DNA from: JBDTMT01 sp033764095
Lineage (GTDB): Bacteria > Desulfobacterota > Binatia > HRBIN30 > CADEER01
Length of the DNA: 15,973 nucleotides
Direction of reading: 5' to 3'
Assembly (NCBI GenBank): GCA_033764095.1
Contig: JANRJF010000299.1
Coordinates: forward strand, 1 to 15,973
Positions 7,356-14,939 of this stretch are shown here, one piece after another. The notes beneath the pieces are model-generated. The model did not search any database and was not told the DNA's origin. It saw only the letters and a program-made list of their open reading frames with translations. Both the position numbers and the translations under genes were made by a program. Each line of letters starts with the position of its first letter. Within the stretch, counting starts at the first letter, position 1.

Positions 7356-8077
7356 CGCGCGCCGCCTTTCGCCGCCTCGCGGCGACGGCGCGGGCGCAGC
7401 GCCTCGACCAGAAACATCTCGACGCTCACCAGCACGTGCGCCTCCGCCATCGGCTGCGGCGCGCGATCCCAGTGGCGGTGCACCGCCCAGGTGGTCAGCG
7501 TCTCGATGATGATGCGCGCCGCGATCGGCACATCGGGCACCGCCGCCAACGCACCCGCGGCGATGCGCGACTCCAGATAGCGGCACAGCGCGGCGAGCTG
7601 CGTCGTCCGGCCGGCGCGCACCCAGACCTGCGCCAGCTCCGGATAGTCGGCGGCGCAGCGGTCGATCAGCTTGATGGCGACGCGTTGCGTGGACATCGTC
7701 GCGTAGAGCTCGCGCACGATGCCGCGCAGCTCGCGCCGCGCGTCGCGCGGCGGCGCCGCGCGCAGCGCCGCGGCAAGCGCCGGCCCGATCACCACCGCGC
7801 CGACGCGCTCCTCCACCCAGGCGAGCGTCGCGCCGCGCGCCGGTGTCGGCACCGGCAGGCGCGCCGGAACCGGTGGATGCGCGGCGTCAGCGTGGCGCAC
7901 GACCAGGTCGAACAGCGCCTCCTTGCTCTCGACCGCCAGGTAGAGCGTGCCCTTGGCGACGCCGAGCGCCTCGGCGACGTCGGACATCTGGGTGCGGCGG
8001 TAGCCGAGCCGGATGAAGACCTCGGTGGCGACCTCGATCAGGCGGGCGATGCGGTCGGGCGGCGCGCGGCGAGCCAT
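7352..8077 (-). CDS. TetR/AcrR-family transcriptional regulator
   Basis: 241 residues. The N-terminal DNA-binding domain is typical: a helix with ATEVFIRLGYRRTQ leads into the helix-turn-helix at about 29-48 (TQMSDVAEALGVAKGTLYLA), followed by SKEALFDLVV. The remaining ~180 residues are a ligand-binding/dimerisation domain with no recognisable specificity. The stop overlaps the start of the PQQ dehydrogenase (ATGA at 7352-7355), so the two are almost certainly co-transcribed and translationally coupled. Its promoter carries a palindrome in the spacer, which suggests autorepression and co-repression of the dehydrogenase, relieved by an unknown ligand, perhaps the substrate or product. Predicted transcription start and ATG are only a few bases apart. 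Confidence 0.9.
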   Translation of the reverse strand: MARRAPPDRIARLIEVATEVFIRLGYRRTQMSDVAEALGVAKGTLYLAVESKEALFDLVVRHADAAHPPVPARLPVPTPARGATLAWVEERVGAVVIGPALAAALRAAPPRDARRELRGIVRELYATMSTQRVAIKLIDRCAADYPELAQVWVRAGRTTQLAALCRYLESRIAAGALAAVPDVPIAARIIIETLTTWAVHRHWDRAPQPMAEAHVLVSVEMFLVEALRPRRRREAAKGGAR

Positions 8078-8086
8078 TGCGCCCGT

Positions 8087-8116
8087 TTATAACTGACCAG
8101 GTCGGTCATTTGTAAA
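8087..8116 (-). promoter_or_regulatory. Sigma-70-like promoter of tetR - PQQ dehydrogenase
   Basis: On the minus strand, -35 TTTACA (8111-8116) and -10 TTATAA (8087-8092) are separated by 18 bases. This is one of the few AT-rich patches in a very GC-rich window. Transcription would begin near 8080, leaving about 2-5 bases before the ATG at 8077, so the mRNA may be leaderless or nearly so. Confidence 0.65.
8094..8108. promoter_or_regulatory. Probable TetR operator
   Basis: TGACC-AGGTC-GGTCA is an interrupted palindrome with 5-bp half-sites, lying entirely within the -10/-35 spacer of the tetR promoter. Binding there would block RNA polymerase, the usual TetR-family autorepression layout. A nested GACC-A-GGTC palindrome overlaps it, so the exact half-site spacing is uncertain. 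From 8117 to 8325 no further feature was recognised. Confidence 0.65.
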
Positions 8117-8339
8117 GGCATTTTCGTGCGGGCGCCATCACGGCGCGCGCCTACAAGCGGAATCCGGGTCGGTGCGTACACGTGGCCGCTGCCCGGTTGG
8201 GTGGCAGGCGATGCCCAGCAAACCGGCAGCGCATGACGCGCGTCGATAAGGGCGATCAGGCGGGGCGCGGGGCGCGGCGGGTGGCACATGGCTTGCCCTC
8301 TCCGGCCGGCATCCGCGCCAACATTAGAAAGGGCATCTG

Positions 8340-9788
8340 ATGCTCGGCTTTCCGCAGGAGACCCCGGCACCCGACCGTACGCCGTACCACGAGTTCTATC
8401 TCGACGATTTCGCGCCGCGGGAGCACTACCGGCCGCTGTGGGAGCACATCCGGAAGGTCGGGCAGAGCACGCTCGGCGCCAAGGTGCACGAAGCCGACCT
8501 GGCGCTGCGCTCCGAGGGCGTGACCTTCACCGTGTACGGCGACAAGGAGGAGGGCATCGAGCGCGTCTGGCCGTTCGACCTCATCCCGCGCATCATCCCG
8601 GCCAACGAGTGGGCGCCGATCGAGTCGGGTCTCAAGCAGCGCGTCAAGGCGCTGAACCTGTTCCTGCGCGACCTCTACCACGAGCAGCGCTGCCTGAAGG
8701 ACGGCGTGCTGCCGGCCGAGCTGGTCTTCAACGGCAAGCACTTCCTGCGCGAGATCATGGACATCGATCCGCCGCAGGGGATCTACACGCACATCAGCGG
8801 CATCGACCTGGTGCGCGACGGCCCCGGCCGCTACCTGGTGCTGGAGGACAACCTGCGCACGCCGTCGGGCGTGTCGTACATGATCGAGAACCGCATCGTG
8901 GAGCGGCACATCCTGCCCGAGTTCTTCGCCCGCTACCGGGTGCGCCGCGTCGAGCACTACCCGGCGGTGCTGTTGGAGGCGCTGCGCAACGTCTCGCCGC
9001 GCGGCAAGGCGGCGTGCGAGATCGCGCTGCTCACCCCCGGCATCTACAACTCGGCGTACTTCGAGCACACCTTCCTGGCCAAGGAGATGGGCATCGAGCT
9101 GGTCGAGGGGCGCGATCTGGTCGTCAAGAACGACGTGGTCTACATGAAGACGACGCGCGGCCTGCGCCGCATCGACGTGCTCTACCGGCGCGTCGACGAC
9201 GCCTTCCTCGATCCGCTCTGTTTCCGCCCCGACTCGGTGCTCGGCGTCGCCGGCATCATCAACGCCTGGCGCGCCGGCAACGTCGCGCTGGTCAACGCGC
9301 CGGGCAACGGCATCGCCGACGACAAGGCGATCTATCCGTTCGTGCCCGACATCATCCGCTACTATCTCGGCGAGCGGCCGATCCTGGAGAACGTGCCGAC
9401 CTACCTGATGACGCGCCCCGACGACCAGGCGCACGTGCTCGACAACCTGGAGCAGATGGTGGTCAAGGCGGTGAGCGAGTCGGGTGGCTACGGCATGCTG
9501 ATGGGCCCGTCGTCGACGCCGGCGATGCGCGCCGAGTTTGCCGCCCGCATCAAGGCCGATCCGCGCAACTACATCGCCCAGCCGGTGGTGCCGCTGTCGC
9601 GCCACGTCTGCTACCTCGACGGCGAGCTCGAGTCGCGACACATCGATCTGCGCCCGTTCACCATCTACGGCGAGGAGATCCAGGTGGTCCCCGGCGGCCT
9701 CACCCGCGTCGCGCTGACCAAGGGCTCGCTGGTGGTGAACTCGTCGCAGGGCGGCGGCAGCAAGGACACCTGGGTATTGGCGGAGTAG
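8340..9788 (+). CDS. Circularly permuted ATP-grasp protein (DUF404/DUF407)
   Basis: 482 residues, normal length for this family of predicted ATP-dependent carboxylate-amine ligases with circularly permuted ATP-grasp domains. The hallmark block is at about 156-185: DLVRDGPGRYLVLEDNLRTP followed by SGVSYMIENR. A second ATP-site block, VVKAVSESGGYGMLMGP, lies near 377-390, and QPVVPLSRHVCYLDG and HIDLRPFTIYG follow in the C-terminal part. The family is predicted to make amide or peptide-like bonds; the substrate is unknown. A good ribosome-binding site, AGAAAGGG, lies at 8326-8333. The usual neighbours (an alpha-E/DUF403 protein and a transglutaminase-like protease) are absent here: the upstream gene is divergent tetR and the downstream gene is convergent. 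Confidence 0.9.
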   Translation: MLGFPQETPAPDRTPYHEFYLDDFAPREHYRPLWEHIRKVGQSTLGAKVHEADLALRSEGVTFTVYGDKEEGIERVWPFDLIPRIIPANEWAPIESGLKQRVKALNLFLRDLYHEQRCLKDGVLPAELVFNGKHFLREIMDIDPPQGIYTHISGIDLVRDGPGRYLVLEDNLRTPSGVSYMIENRIVERHILPEFFARYRVRRVEHYPAVLLEALRNVSPRGKAACEIALLTPGIYNSAYFEHTFLAKEMGIELVEGRDLVVKNDVVYMKTTRGLRRIDVLYRRVDDAFLDPLCFRPDSVLGVAGIINAWRAGNVALVNAPGNGIADDKAIYPFVPDIIRYYLGERPILENVPTYLMTRPDDQAHVLDNLEQMVVKAVSESGGYGMLMGPSSTPAMRAEFAARIKADPRNYIAQPVVPLSRHVCYLDGELESRHIDLRPFTIYGEEIQVVPGGLTRVALTKGSLVVNSSQGGGSKDTWVLAE

Positions 9789-9825
9789 GCCGCATCGGCT
9801 GTACCAACCGCATCGCCACCTCGCA

Positions 9826-11145
9826 CTACGGACAGGCAAACTTCTGGACGCGGGGGTTGTCCTCGGCGACGAAGACGTGTCCGTCGGCGTCGACGGCGAC
9901 GCCGAGGGCGGAGTTGAACTGCCCGTCACCGTTGCCAAGGCTGCCCCATTCGGTGACGAAGACGCCGGCGTTGGTGAACTTCTGGATGCGATCGACGTCG
10001 GCGGCGAAGACCGTCCCGTCCGCGGTGACGGCGACGCTCTCCAGATCGCTGAACTCGCCGGCGCCGAGTCCCAGGCTGCCCCACTTGGCGACGAACGTGC
10101 CGCTGTCGGTGAACTTCTGGATGCGATCGTTGAAGTGGTCGGCGACGAAGACGTTGCCGGCGGCGTCGACCGCGACCCCGATCGGGCTGGCGAACTGACC
10201 GTCCGCCTCGCCGACACTCCCCCATTTGGTGAGGAAGACGCCGGCGCTGGTGAGCTTCTGTATGCGGTTGTTGAAGCGATCGGCGACATAGAGGTTGCCG
10301 GCGGAGTCGACAGCCAGCCCGGCGGGACCGCTGAACTGGCCGTCGCCGCTGCCGGCGGCGCCGAAGGCGCCGAGGAATCCGCCGTCGTTGTCGAACTTCT
10401 CGATGCGGTTGTTGCCGGCGTCGGCGACGAAGACATTGCCGTCGCCGTCCACGGCGACGCCGTCCGGGCCAGCGAACTGCCCGTCGCCGGCGCCCATCTC
10501 GCCCCACTTGCGAATGAAGGCACCGGTGTCGCTGAACTTCTGCACGCGGTGATTGCCGGTATCGGCGACGAAGATGTTGCCCTCGCCGTCCACCGCGAGC
10601 GCGGCCGGGTCGCTGAACTGCCCGTCGCCGCTGCCGCGGCTGCCGAATTTCAGGAGGAAGGTGCCGCACACCGCCGTCGCGGTGGTCGGCGTGGCGGTGT
10701 GGGTTGGCGTCGCGGTGGGGCTCGCCGGCAGTCCGGTGGTCGTGGTCGCGGTCGGCGTCGCAGTGGGAGTGTGCGTCGGCGTCGCCGCCGCGCTGGTGAG
10801 CGTCGCGGTGGGATCGGCCGGGCAGCCGTTCAGGGCGGCATCGACGCCGCGCAGCAGGCAGTCGATCGTGACCTGTCCGACGTCGTTGCAGTCGAACTGC
10901 GGGCAACGCTCGAGCGGCAGCGACCCGAGGGCGATGTTCACTCCGTTGACCAACTCGGCAACCGTGACCGCTCCGTTGTCGTCGCAATCACCCACACAAC
11001 GCCGGCCGATGCCGCCTCTCGGCGTCGCGTGGGCGACCGACACGACGCCGGAGCCAATCCCAATCGCGCACAGCAGCCGCAACGCTCGCCACACCTGCCC
11101 GGCTCCGTGCCGGCCCGCCGGCCGATACGGCCGGTGATGCGTCAT
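9826..11145 (-). CDS. Secreted protein: dockerin-like calcium repeats, Thr/Pro linker, six NHL repeats
   Basis: 439 residues. Residues 18-40 are a signal peptide ending AHA. Residues 50-108 hold two dockerin/EF-hand-like segments, GDCDDNGAVTVAELVNGVN and DCNDVGQVTIDCLLRGVD, each with Asp/Asn ligands and flanked by Cys. Residues 111-159 are a Thr/Pro/Ala-rich linker (TPTHTPTATPT-like). Residues 166-439 are six NHL repeats of about 47 residues, consensus WGxxGxGDGQFxxPxGVAVDxxGNVFVADxxNxRIQKF, forming a six-bladed propeller. Start ATG 11145 has AGAGGA upstream. A longer frame to 12840 runs antisense through the GST and is not real. The function is unknown; surface display or polymer binding is plausible. 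No cohesin partner is visible. Confidence 0.88.
   Translation of the reverse strand: MTHHRPYRPAGRHGAGQVWRALRLLCAIGIGSGVVSVAHATPRGGIGRRCVGDCDDNGAVTVAELVNGVNIALGSLPLERCPQFDCNDVGQVTIDCLLRGVDAALNGCPADPTATLTSAAATPTHTPTATPTATTTTGLPASPTATPTHTATPTTATAVCGTFLLKFGSRGSGDGQFSDPAALAVDGEGNIFVADTGNHRVQKFSDTGAFIRKWGEMGAGDGQFAGPDGVAVDGDGNVFVADAGNNRIEKFDNDGGFLGAFGAAGSGDGQFSGPAGLAVDSAGNLYVADRFNNRIQKLTSAGVFLTKWGSVGEADGQFASPIGVAVDAAGNVFVADHFNDRIQKFTDSGTFVAKWGSLGLGAGEFSDLESVAVTADGTVFAADVDRIQKFTNAGVFVTEWGSLGNGDGQFNSALGVAVDADGHVFVAEDNPRVQKFACP
9829..10650 (-). repeat. Six ~141-bp tandem NHL-coding repeats
   Basis: The propeller is encoded by six consecutive DNA units of about 141 bp (47 codons). The fifth (LGLGAGEFSDLESVAVTADG) is slightly shorter and most diverged, having lost the NxR loop residues. 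The last ends in a Cys-Pro cap. The Cys at 438 could pair with Cys160 just before the first blade to close the propeller; this is inference. Confidence 0.8.
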
Positions 11146-11303
11146 GTTCCGTCCTCTCACGCGCCGCTCGGCGACGTGTTGGCGGACCGGAGAAGGGGGC
11201 TCGGACGGCGGCAGATGCGTCAGTTCGTCGATCACCATGTGGCGGAGACTACGACCCGTCCAGGTAAAGGGCGATCCCGAAACGGTAATCTCCGCGGTTA
11301 AGA

Positions 11304-11987
11304 TCACCAGCCAGCGACCGGTTCGATCACCGCGCGCACCTCGACCGGCCCCCAGCCGGCGTGCGGATAGCGTGTCGCCAGCTCGATCGCCGCAGCGCGC
11401 CCAGCCAGGCGGACCAGCGCGTAGCCGCCGACGCCTTCCTTGGTCTCGGCGAAGGGACCGTCGGAGACGACCAGTGAATCGCGCTTGCGGCGCAGGCGCA
11501 GCGGCGGCGGGTCGGCGGCGAGCGGGGCCGTCTCGATGAAGCAGCCGTCGCGCTTGAGCTGCTCGGTGAAGTCGAGCATGCGCTGCAATCGGCTGCCGTC
11601 GGGGTCGCGCGGACCGGGCTCCAGGCGAAAAGCGAATAGGAACGGCTCGCCGCCGCCCGGGTCCGGGACCTGGGCGCGCCAGGCGACGCGGTGCAGCTCG
11701 ATCGTCCCGTCGCCGCCCTCGCTGCACCGACGGGCGATGTCGTCCGCCTCGTCGCGGCTGGCGACGTCGAGGATCCAGAACCCGTCGAGCACCGGCTCGG
11801 ATGCGGCGGCGGACCCTTCGCGAATCGCCGCCTGCCCGTCGCGCACGCGCACCACGGCGGCGGCCGACGCATCGGCCAGTCGCACCTGGCGCAGCAACGC
11901 CCCGCGGCGCCGCAGATCCTCGATCATTGCCGGGTCGACTTCGCGGCCGACGCCGGGGTCTCGCAAGAACAGCAGCATGAATTCCAT
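11304..11987 (-). CDS. Tandem YCII/DGPF-domain protein
   Basis: 227 residues, about twice the usual ~110-120 of single-domain YCII-related (DGPF) proteins. The first half begins MEFMLLFLRDPG, a typical YCII opening, and contains EPVLDGFWILDVASRDEADDI. The second half begins near 115 (EPFLFAFRLEPG) and carries the family signature SDGPFAETKE at 175-184, followed by GGYALVRLAGRAAAIELATR. The first half lacks an exact DGPF. These proteins have a ferredoxin-like fold and mostly unknown function, and are often found beside ECF sigma factors, but none is present here. Start 11987 has AGGAGAGG upstream. It is divergent from the GST. Confidence 0.85.
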   Translation of the reverse strand: MEFMLLFLRDPGVGREVDPAMIEDLRRRGALLRQVRLADASAAAVVRVRDGQAAIREGSAAASEPVLDGFWILDVASRDEADDIARRCSEGGDGTIELHRVAWRAQVPDPGGGEPFLFAFRLEPGPRDPDGSRLQRMLDFTEQLKRDGCFIETAPLAADPPPLRLRRKRDSLVVSDGPFAETKEGVGGYALVRLAGRAAAIELATRYPHAGWGPVEVRAVIEPVAGW

Positions 11988-12012
11988 CCGCGCTCCTCTC
12001 CTCAGATGAGTC

Positions 12013-12078
12013 GCCGCCCGGGCGGCCGAATCGACACTTCGACGCCGACAATCCCTTTTTTCCCCCAGGGCGGCCGAA
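12013..12078. repeat. 14-bp palindrome and 11-bp direct repeat in the divergent YCII/GST gap
   Basis: GCCGCCCGGGCGGC at 12013-12026 is a perfect palindrome. GGGCGGCCGAA occurs at 12020-12030 and again at 12068-12078, each followed by a short CG-containing TCGA-like sequence. The sites lie in the 142-base gap between the divergent YCII protein and GST starts and might be shared regulatory sites. In DNA this GC-rich, chance is a real alternative. Confidence 0.4.
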
Positions 12079-12129
12079 ACGTCGATCCGCCGGCGGCTCG
12101 AACGACTCGGAAGTGAAAGGAGCGAACAC

Positions 12130-12780
12130 ATGGACAATCAGTTCACCTGTTACGCCTTCGCGGCGGTCCCACCGTTCGCGCAGGGCCTGGTGCGCGACCT
12201 GCGCGTACGCTGGGCGCTGGAGGAGGCGGAGCTGCCCTATCACGTCGCGCTGGTCGGCGGCGGCACGGGCGCCGTCTCGCCGGCGGACTACGCCGCCATC
12301 CAGCCGTTCGGTCAGATCCCGGCGCTGCGGCACGGCGACCTGACCATGTTCGAGTCGGGCGCCATCGTGCTGCATGTCGCCGAGCAGAGCCGCGCCCTGC
12401 TGCCGAGCGAGCCGCAGGCGCGCGCGCACGTCCAGCAGTGGATGTTCGCGGCGCTCAACACCGTCGAGAGCCCGGTGCAGGAGCTCGCCGGGCTCGACCT
12501 CTTCCACGCCGGTGCGGGATGGGCGGCGGAACGCCGGCCGGCGGTCGAAGAGCGCGTCCGCCAACGCCTCGCGCAACTCACCGCCTGCCTGAAGGACGGC
12601 GAGTACCTGGTCGGCGCGTTCTCCGCCGCCGACATCCTGATGGCGTCCGTCCTGCGCATCCTGCGCCACACCGAGCTGGTCGCGGAGCAGCCGCGCCTGC
12701 TCGCCTACCTGCGACGCTGCGAAGCGCGCCCGGCGTTCCGGCGCGCGCTGGAGGGGCAGATGGCGGCGTTCGCGGCGTGA
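12130..12780 (+). CDS. Glutathione S-transferase family protein
   Basis: 216 residues, normal for a soluble cytoplasmic GST. The N-terminal thioredoxin-like domain (about 5-85) contains VRWALEEAELPYHVALV, the cis-Pro motif FGQIPALRHGD and the glutathione-contacting FESGAIVLHVAE. The helical C-terminal domain (about 90-210) has the N-capping-like FSAADILMASVLR. Family members conjugate glutathione to electrophiles or act as reductases or isomerases; the substrate cannot be told from the sequence. Ribosome-binding site AAAGGAG is at 12116-12122. It is divergent from the YCII protein and convergent with kup, with an octamer palindrome between them. Confidence 0.9.
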   Translation: MDNQFTCYAFAAVPPFAQGLVRDLRVRWALEEAELPYHVALVGGGTGAVSPADYAAIQPFGQIPALRHGDLTMFESGAIVLHVAEQSRALLPSEPQARAHVQQWMFAALNTVESPVQELAGLDLFHAGAGWAAERRPAVEERVRQRLAQLTACLKDGEYLVGAFSAADILMASVLRILRHTELVAEQPRLLAYLRRCEARPAFRRALEGQMAAFAA

Positions 12781-12790
12781 GGTCGCGGGC

Positions 12791-12892
12791 GGGTTCACCA
12801 CGAAGACACGACGGCACAACGGCAGTCGCGAGGGCCGCACCGGCCACTCTCCTTTGTGTGCCGTTGTGCCGTTGTGTCGTTGTGGTGAACCC
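12791..12892. repeat. Octamer palindrome (CACAACGG type) between convergent GST and kup
   Basis: Arms 12791-12824 and 12859-12892 match as reverse complements at about 31 of 34 positions by eye. Both outer ends are GGGTTCACCAC. The inner units are 8 bp (GCACAACG, ACACGACG). The ~34-base loop has its own GC-rich stem potential (GGCCGCACCGGCC). The element fills the gap between GST stop (12780) and kup stop (12908). It shares the 8-bp grammar and TTCACCAC end with the element at 3797-3940, but with AACG in place of AGAG. Confidence 0.9.
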
Positions 12893-12907
12893 CGCCCCGC
12901 GACAACA

Positions 12908-14875
12908 CTACAGCTCGATCTGCACCCCGAGCTCGACGACGCGGTTGGGCGGGATCTCGAAGTAGGCGGTCGGCGAGGGGGCGTTGCGCGCCAGGAAGGC
13001 GTAGAGGCGCTTGCGCCAACGCGCCAGGTGCGTGCGGCCGCTGAGCAGCAGCGTCTCGCGACCGAGGAAGAACGTCGTCGTCTGCATGTCGAATTTCAGC
13101 CCGTGCGCCTCGCACAGCTGCAGCACGCGGCTGATGCGCGGCAGCTCGGTGAAGCCGAAGCGCGCCACGACGCGATAGAAACCCTGGCCGAGGTCGGTGA
13201 CCTCCAGGCGCTGCGCGTCCGGCACTTCGGGGCGCTTCTCGGAGACGATCGACAGCAGGACGACGCGCTTGTGCAGCGTCTGGTTGTGCTTGAAGTGGTG
13301 CAGCATGACCACCGGCGCACCGCCGGTGGTCGAGGTCATGAACACCGCCGTGCCGTTGACGCGGTGCGGCTGCAACGCGGCGATGTCCTGCAGGAAGAGG
13401 TCGATCGGCAGGCTGGCGTCGGCGAGCAAGCGGCCGAGCTCGCCGCGGCCGCGCTTCCAGGTGGTGAAGATGGTGAAGGCAGCGAGCCCGGCAACCAGCG
13501 GGAACCAGCCGCCGTCGAACACCTTGTGCAGGTTGGCGAGGAAGAACGACAGGTCGCTGACCAGGAAGGCGCCGATCAGCGCGCCGGCCGCCCAGCGCGA
13601 CCAGTGCCAGCGGCGGCGTACGAAGACGTAGAACAGCAGCGTGGTCACGATCATCGTGCCGGTGACCGCGAGGCCGTAGGCGGCTGCGAGGTTGCTCGAG
13701 CTCTTGAAGGTGACGAGCAGGAAGATGCAGGCCAGCATCAGCGCCCAGTTGATCTCCGGCATGTAGATCTGGCCGACGGCGGTGTCGGAGGTGTGGATGA
13801 TTTGCAGGCGCGGGGCGAAGCCGAGCTGCACCGCCTGCTGGGTGACCGAGAAGGCGCCGGAGATCAGTGCCTGCGACGCGATGATCGTCGCCACCGTCGA
13901 CAGCCCCACCAACGGATAGAGTCCCCAGGTCGGCGCCAGCTCGTAGAACGGGTTGACGACCGGGTCGGGCGACGAGAGCAGCAGCGCGCCCTGGCCGAAA
14001 TAGTTGAGCAGCAGCGCCGGATAGGCGACGCCGTACCAGGCGAGACGGATCGGCCGCACGCCGAAGTGTCCCATGTCGGCGTACAGCGCCTCGGCGCCGG
14101 TGATGCACAGCACCACCGCGCCCAGCGCCAGGAAGCCGTGGATGCCGTGCAGGGCAAAGAAGCGCAGCGCATGCATCGGGTTGATCGCCGAGAGCACCGA
14201 CACGTGCTGCGGATGCTGGGTGAGGATACCGACCAGGCCCAGCGCGCCGATGGTGACGAACCAGATCAGCATCGCCGGCCCGAACACCGCGCCGATGCCG
14301 GCGGTGCCGCGGCGCTGCACGGCAAACAGGCCGAACAGCAACGCCACCGAGATCGGCACGATGTAGGGCTGGAACGCCTCGGTGGCGACGCGCAACCCCT
14401 CGACCGCCGACAGCACCGAGATCGCTGGCGTGATGACGCCCTCGCCGTACAGCAGCGAGGCGCCGCACAGCGCCAGCAGCATCAGCGCGCCGCGCCGGCC
14501 ATGGCCGTTGCGCCGCTCGACCAGCGCCAGCAGGGCGAGGATGCCGCCCTCGCCGTCGTTGTCGGCGCGCATGACGAAGGTCAGGTACTTGACGCAGATC
14601 ACCAGCGTCAGCGCCCAGAAGACCAGCGACAGAATGCCGAGCACGTTCTCGGGGCTGACCGGCATGGCGTGCGGGCCGACGAAACACTCGCGCAGCGCGT
14701 AGAGCGGCGAGGTGCCGATGTCGCCGTAGACGACGCCGAGCGCCGCCAGCGTCAGCGGCAGCAGCGGCCCACGCGGCGTGTGCGACGGCGGCTCCGCGTC
14801 GTCGTCCACCGCCACCGCGTGGCCGCCCGACGGCTCGGCAGCGCCGTGGTGCTCATCTGCGAACTGCCGTTCCAT
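12908..14875 (-). CDS. kup: Low-affinity potassium transporter Kup
   Basis: 655 residues with about twelve membrane helices and a ~200-residue cytoplasmic C-terminal domain; E. coli Kup is 622. The family signature GVVYGDIGTSPLYALRE lies at 47-63, followed by DNDGEGGILALLALVERR, GASLLYGEGVITPAISVLSA, ITGAEALYADMGHFG and NYFGQGALLL, all characteristic of K+/H+ symporters of the HAK/KUP/KT family. The role is K+ uptake across the inner membrane. The first 35 residues are acidic and hydrophilic, longer than in E. coli. ATG 14875 was chosen because the 24 residues upstream of it in the open frame (to 14947) are Gly/Pro/Arg-rich and not Kup-like. No clear ribosome-binding site is seen at either. 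Confidence 0.93.
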   Translation of the reverse strand: MERQFADEHHGAAEPSGGHAVAVDDDAEPPSHTPRGPLLPLTLAALGVVYGDIGTSPLYALRECFVGPHAMPVSPENVLGILSLVFWALTLVICVKYLTFVMRADNDGEGGILALLALVERRNGHGRRGALMLLALCGASLLYGEGVITPAISVLSAVEGLRVATEAFQPYIVPISVALLFGLFAVQRRGTAGIGAVFGPAMLIWFVTIGALGLVGILTQHPQHVSVLSAINPMHALRFFALHGIHGFLALGAVVLCITGAEALYADMGHFGVRPIRLAWYGVAYPALLLNYFGQGALLLSSPDPVVNPFYELAPTWGLYPLVGLSTVATIIASQALISGAFSVTQQAVQLGFAPRLQIIHTSDTAVGQIYMPEINWALMLACIFLLVTFKSSSNLAAAYGLAVTGTMIVTTLLFYVFVRRRWHWSRWAAGALIGAFLVSDLSFFLANLHKVFDGGWFPLVAGLAAFTIFTTWKRGRGELGRLLADASLPIDLFLQDIAALQPHRVNGTAVFMTSTTGGAPVVMLHHFKHNQTLHKRVVLLSIVSEKRPEVPDAQRLEVTDLGQGFYRVVARFGFTELPRISRVLQLCEAHGLKFDMQTTTFFLGRETLLLSGRTHLARWRKRLYAFLARNAPSPTAYFEIPPNRVVELGVQIEL

Positions 14876-14939
14876 GCGGCCCGGGCAGTATGGTCGGCCC
14901 CCGGTGGGAGAGCAACCGGCGAAGCCAGGTTGCCGAACT

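Noticed and set aside
8256..10523. Long minus-strand ORF covering the ATP-grasp region
   Set aside because: Its Ser/Thr/Pro-rich and His/Arg/Asp-rich halves are shadow translations of the NHL repeats and of the antisense ATP-grasp gene, which has clear family motifs.
11146..11303. Possible small minus-strand gene from a GTG overlapping the YCII stop
   Set aside because: The frame has no ribosome-binding site of its own, no recognisable motif, and runs straight into the NHL protein's frame without a stop.
11146..12840. Long minus-strand frame upstream of the dockerin/NHL protein
   Set aside because: It runs out of frame through the YCII gene and antisense to the GST. The signal peptide with a good ribosome-binding site starts at 11145.
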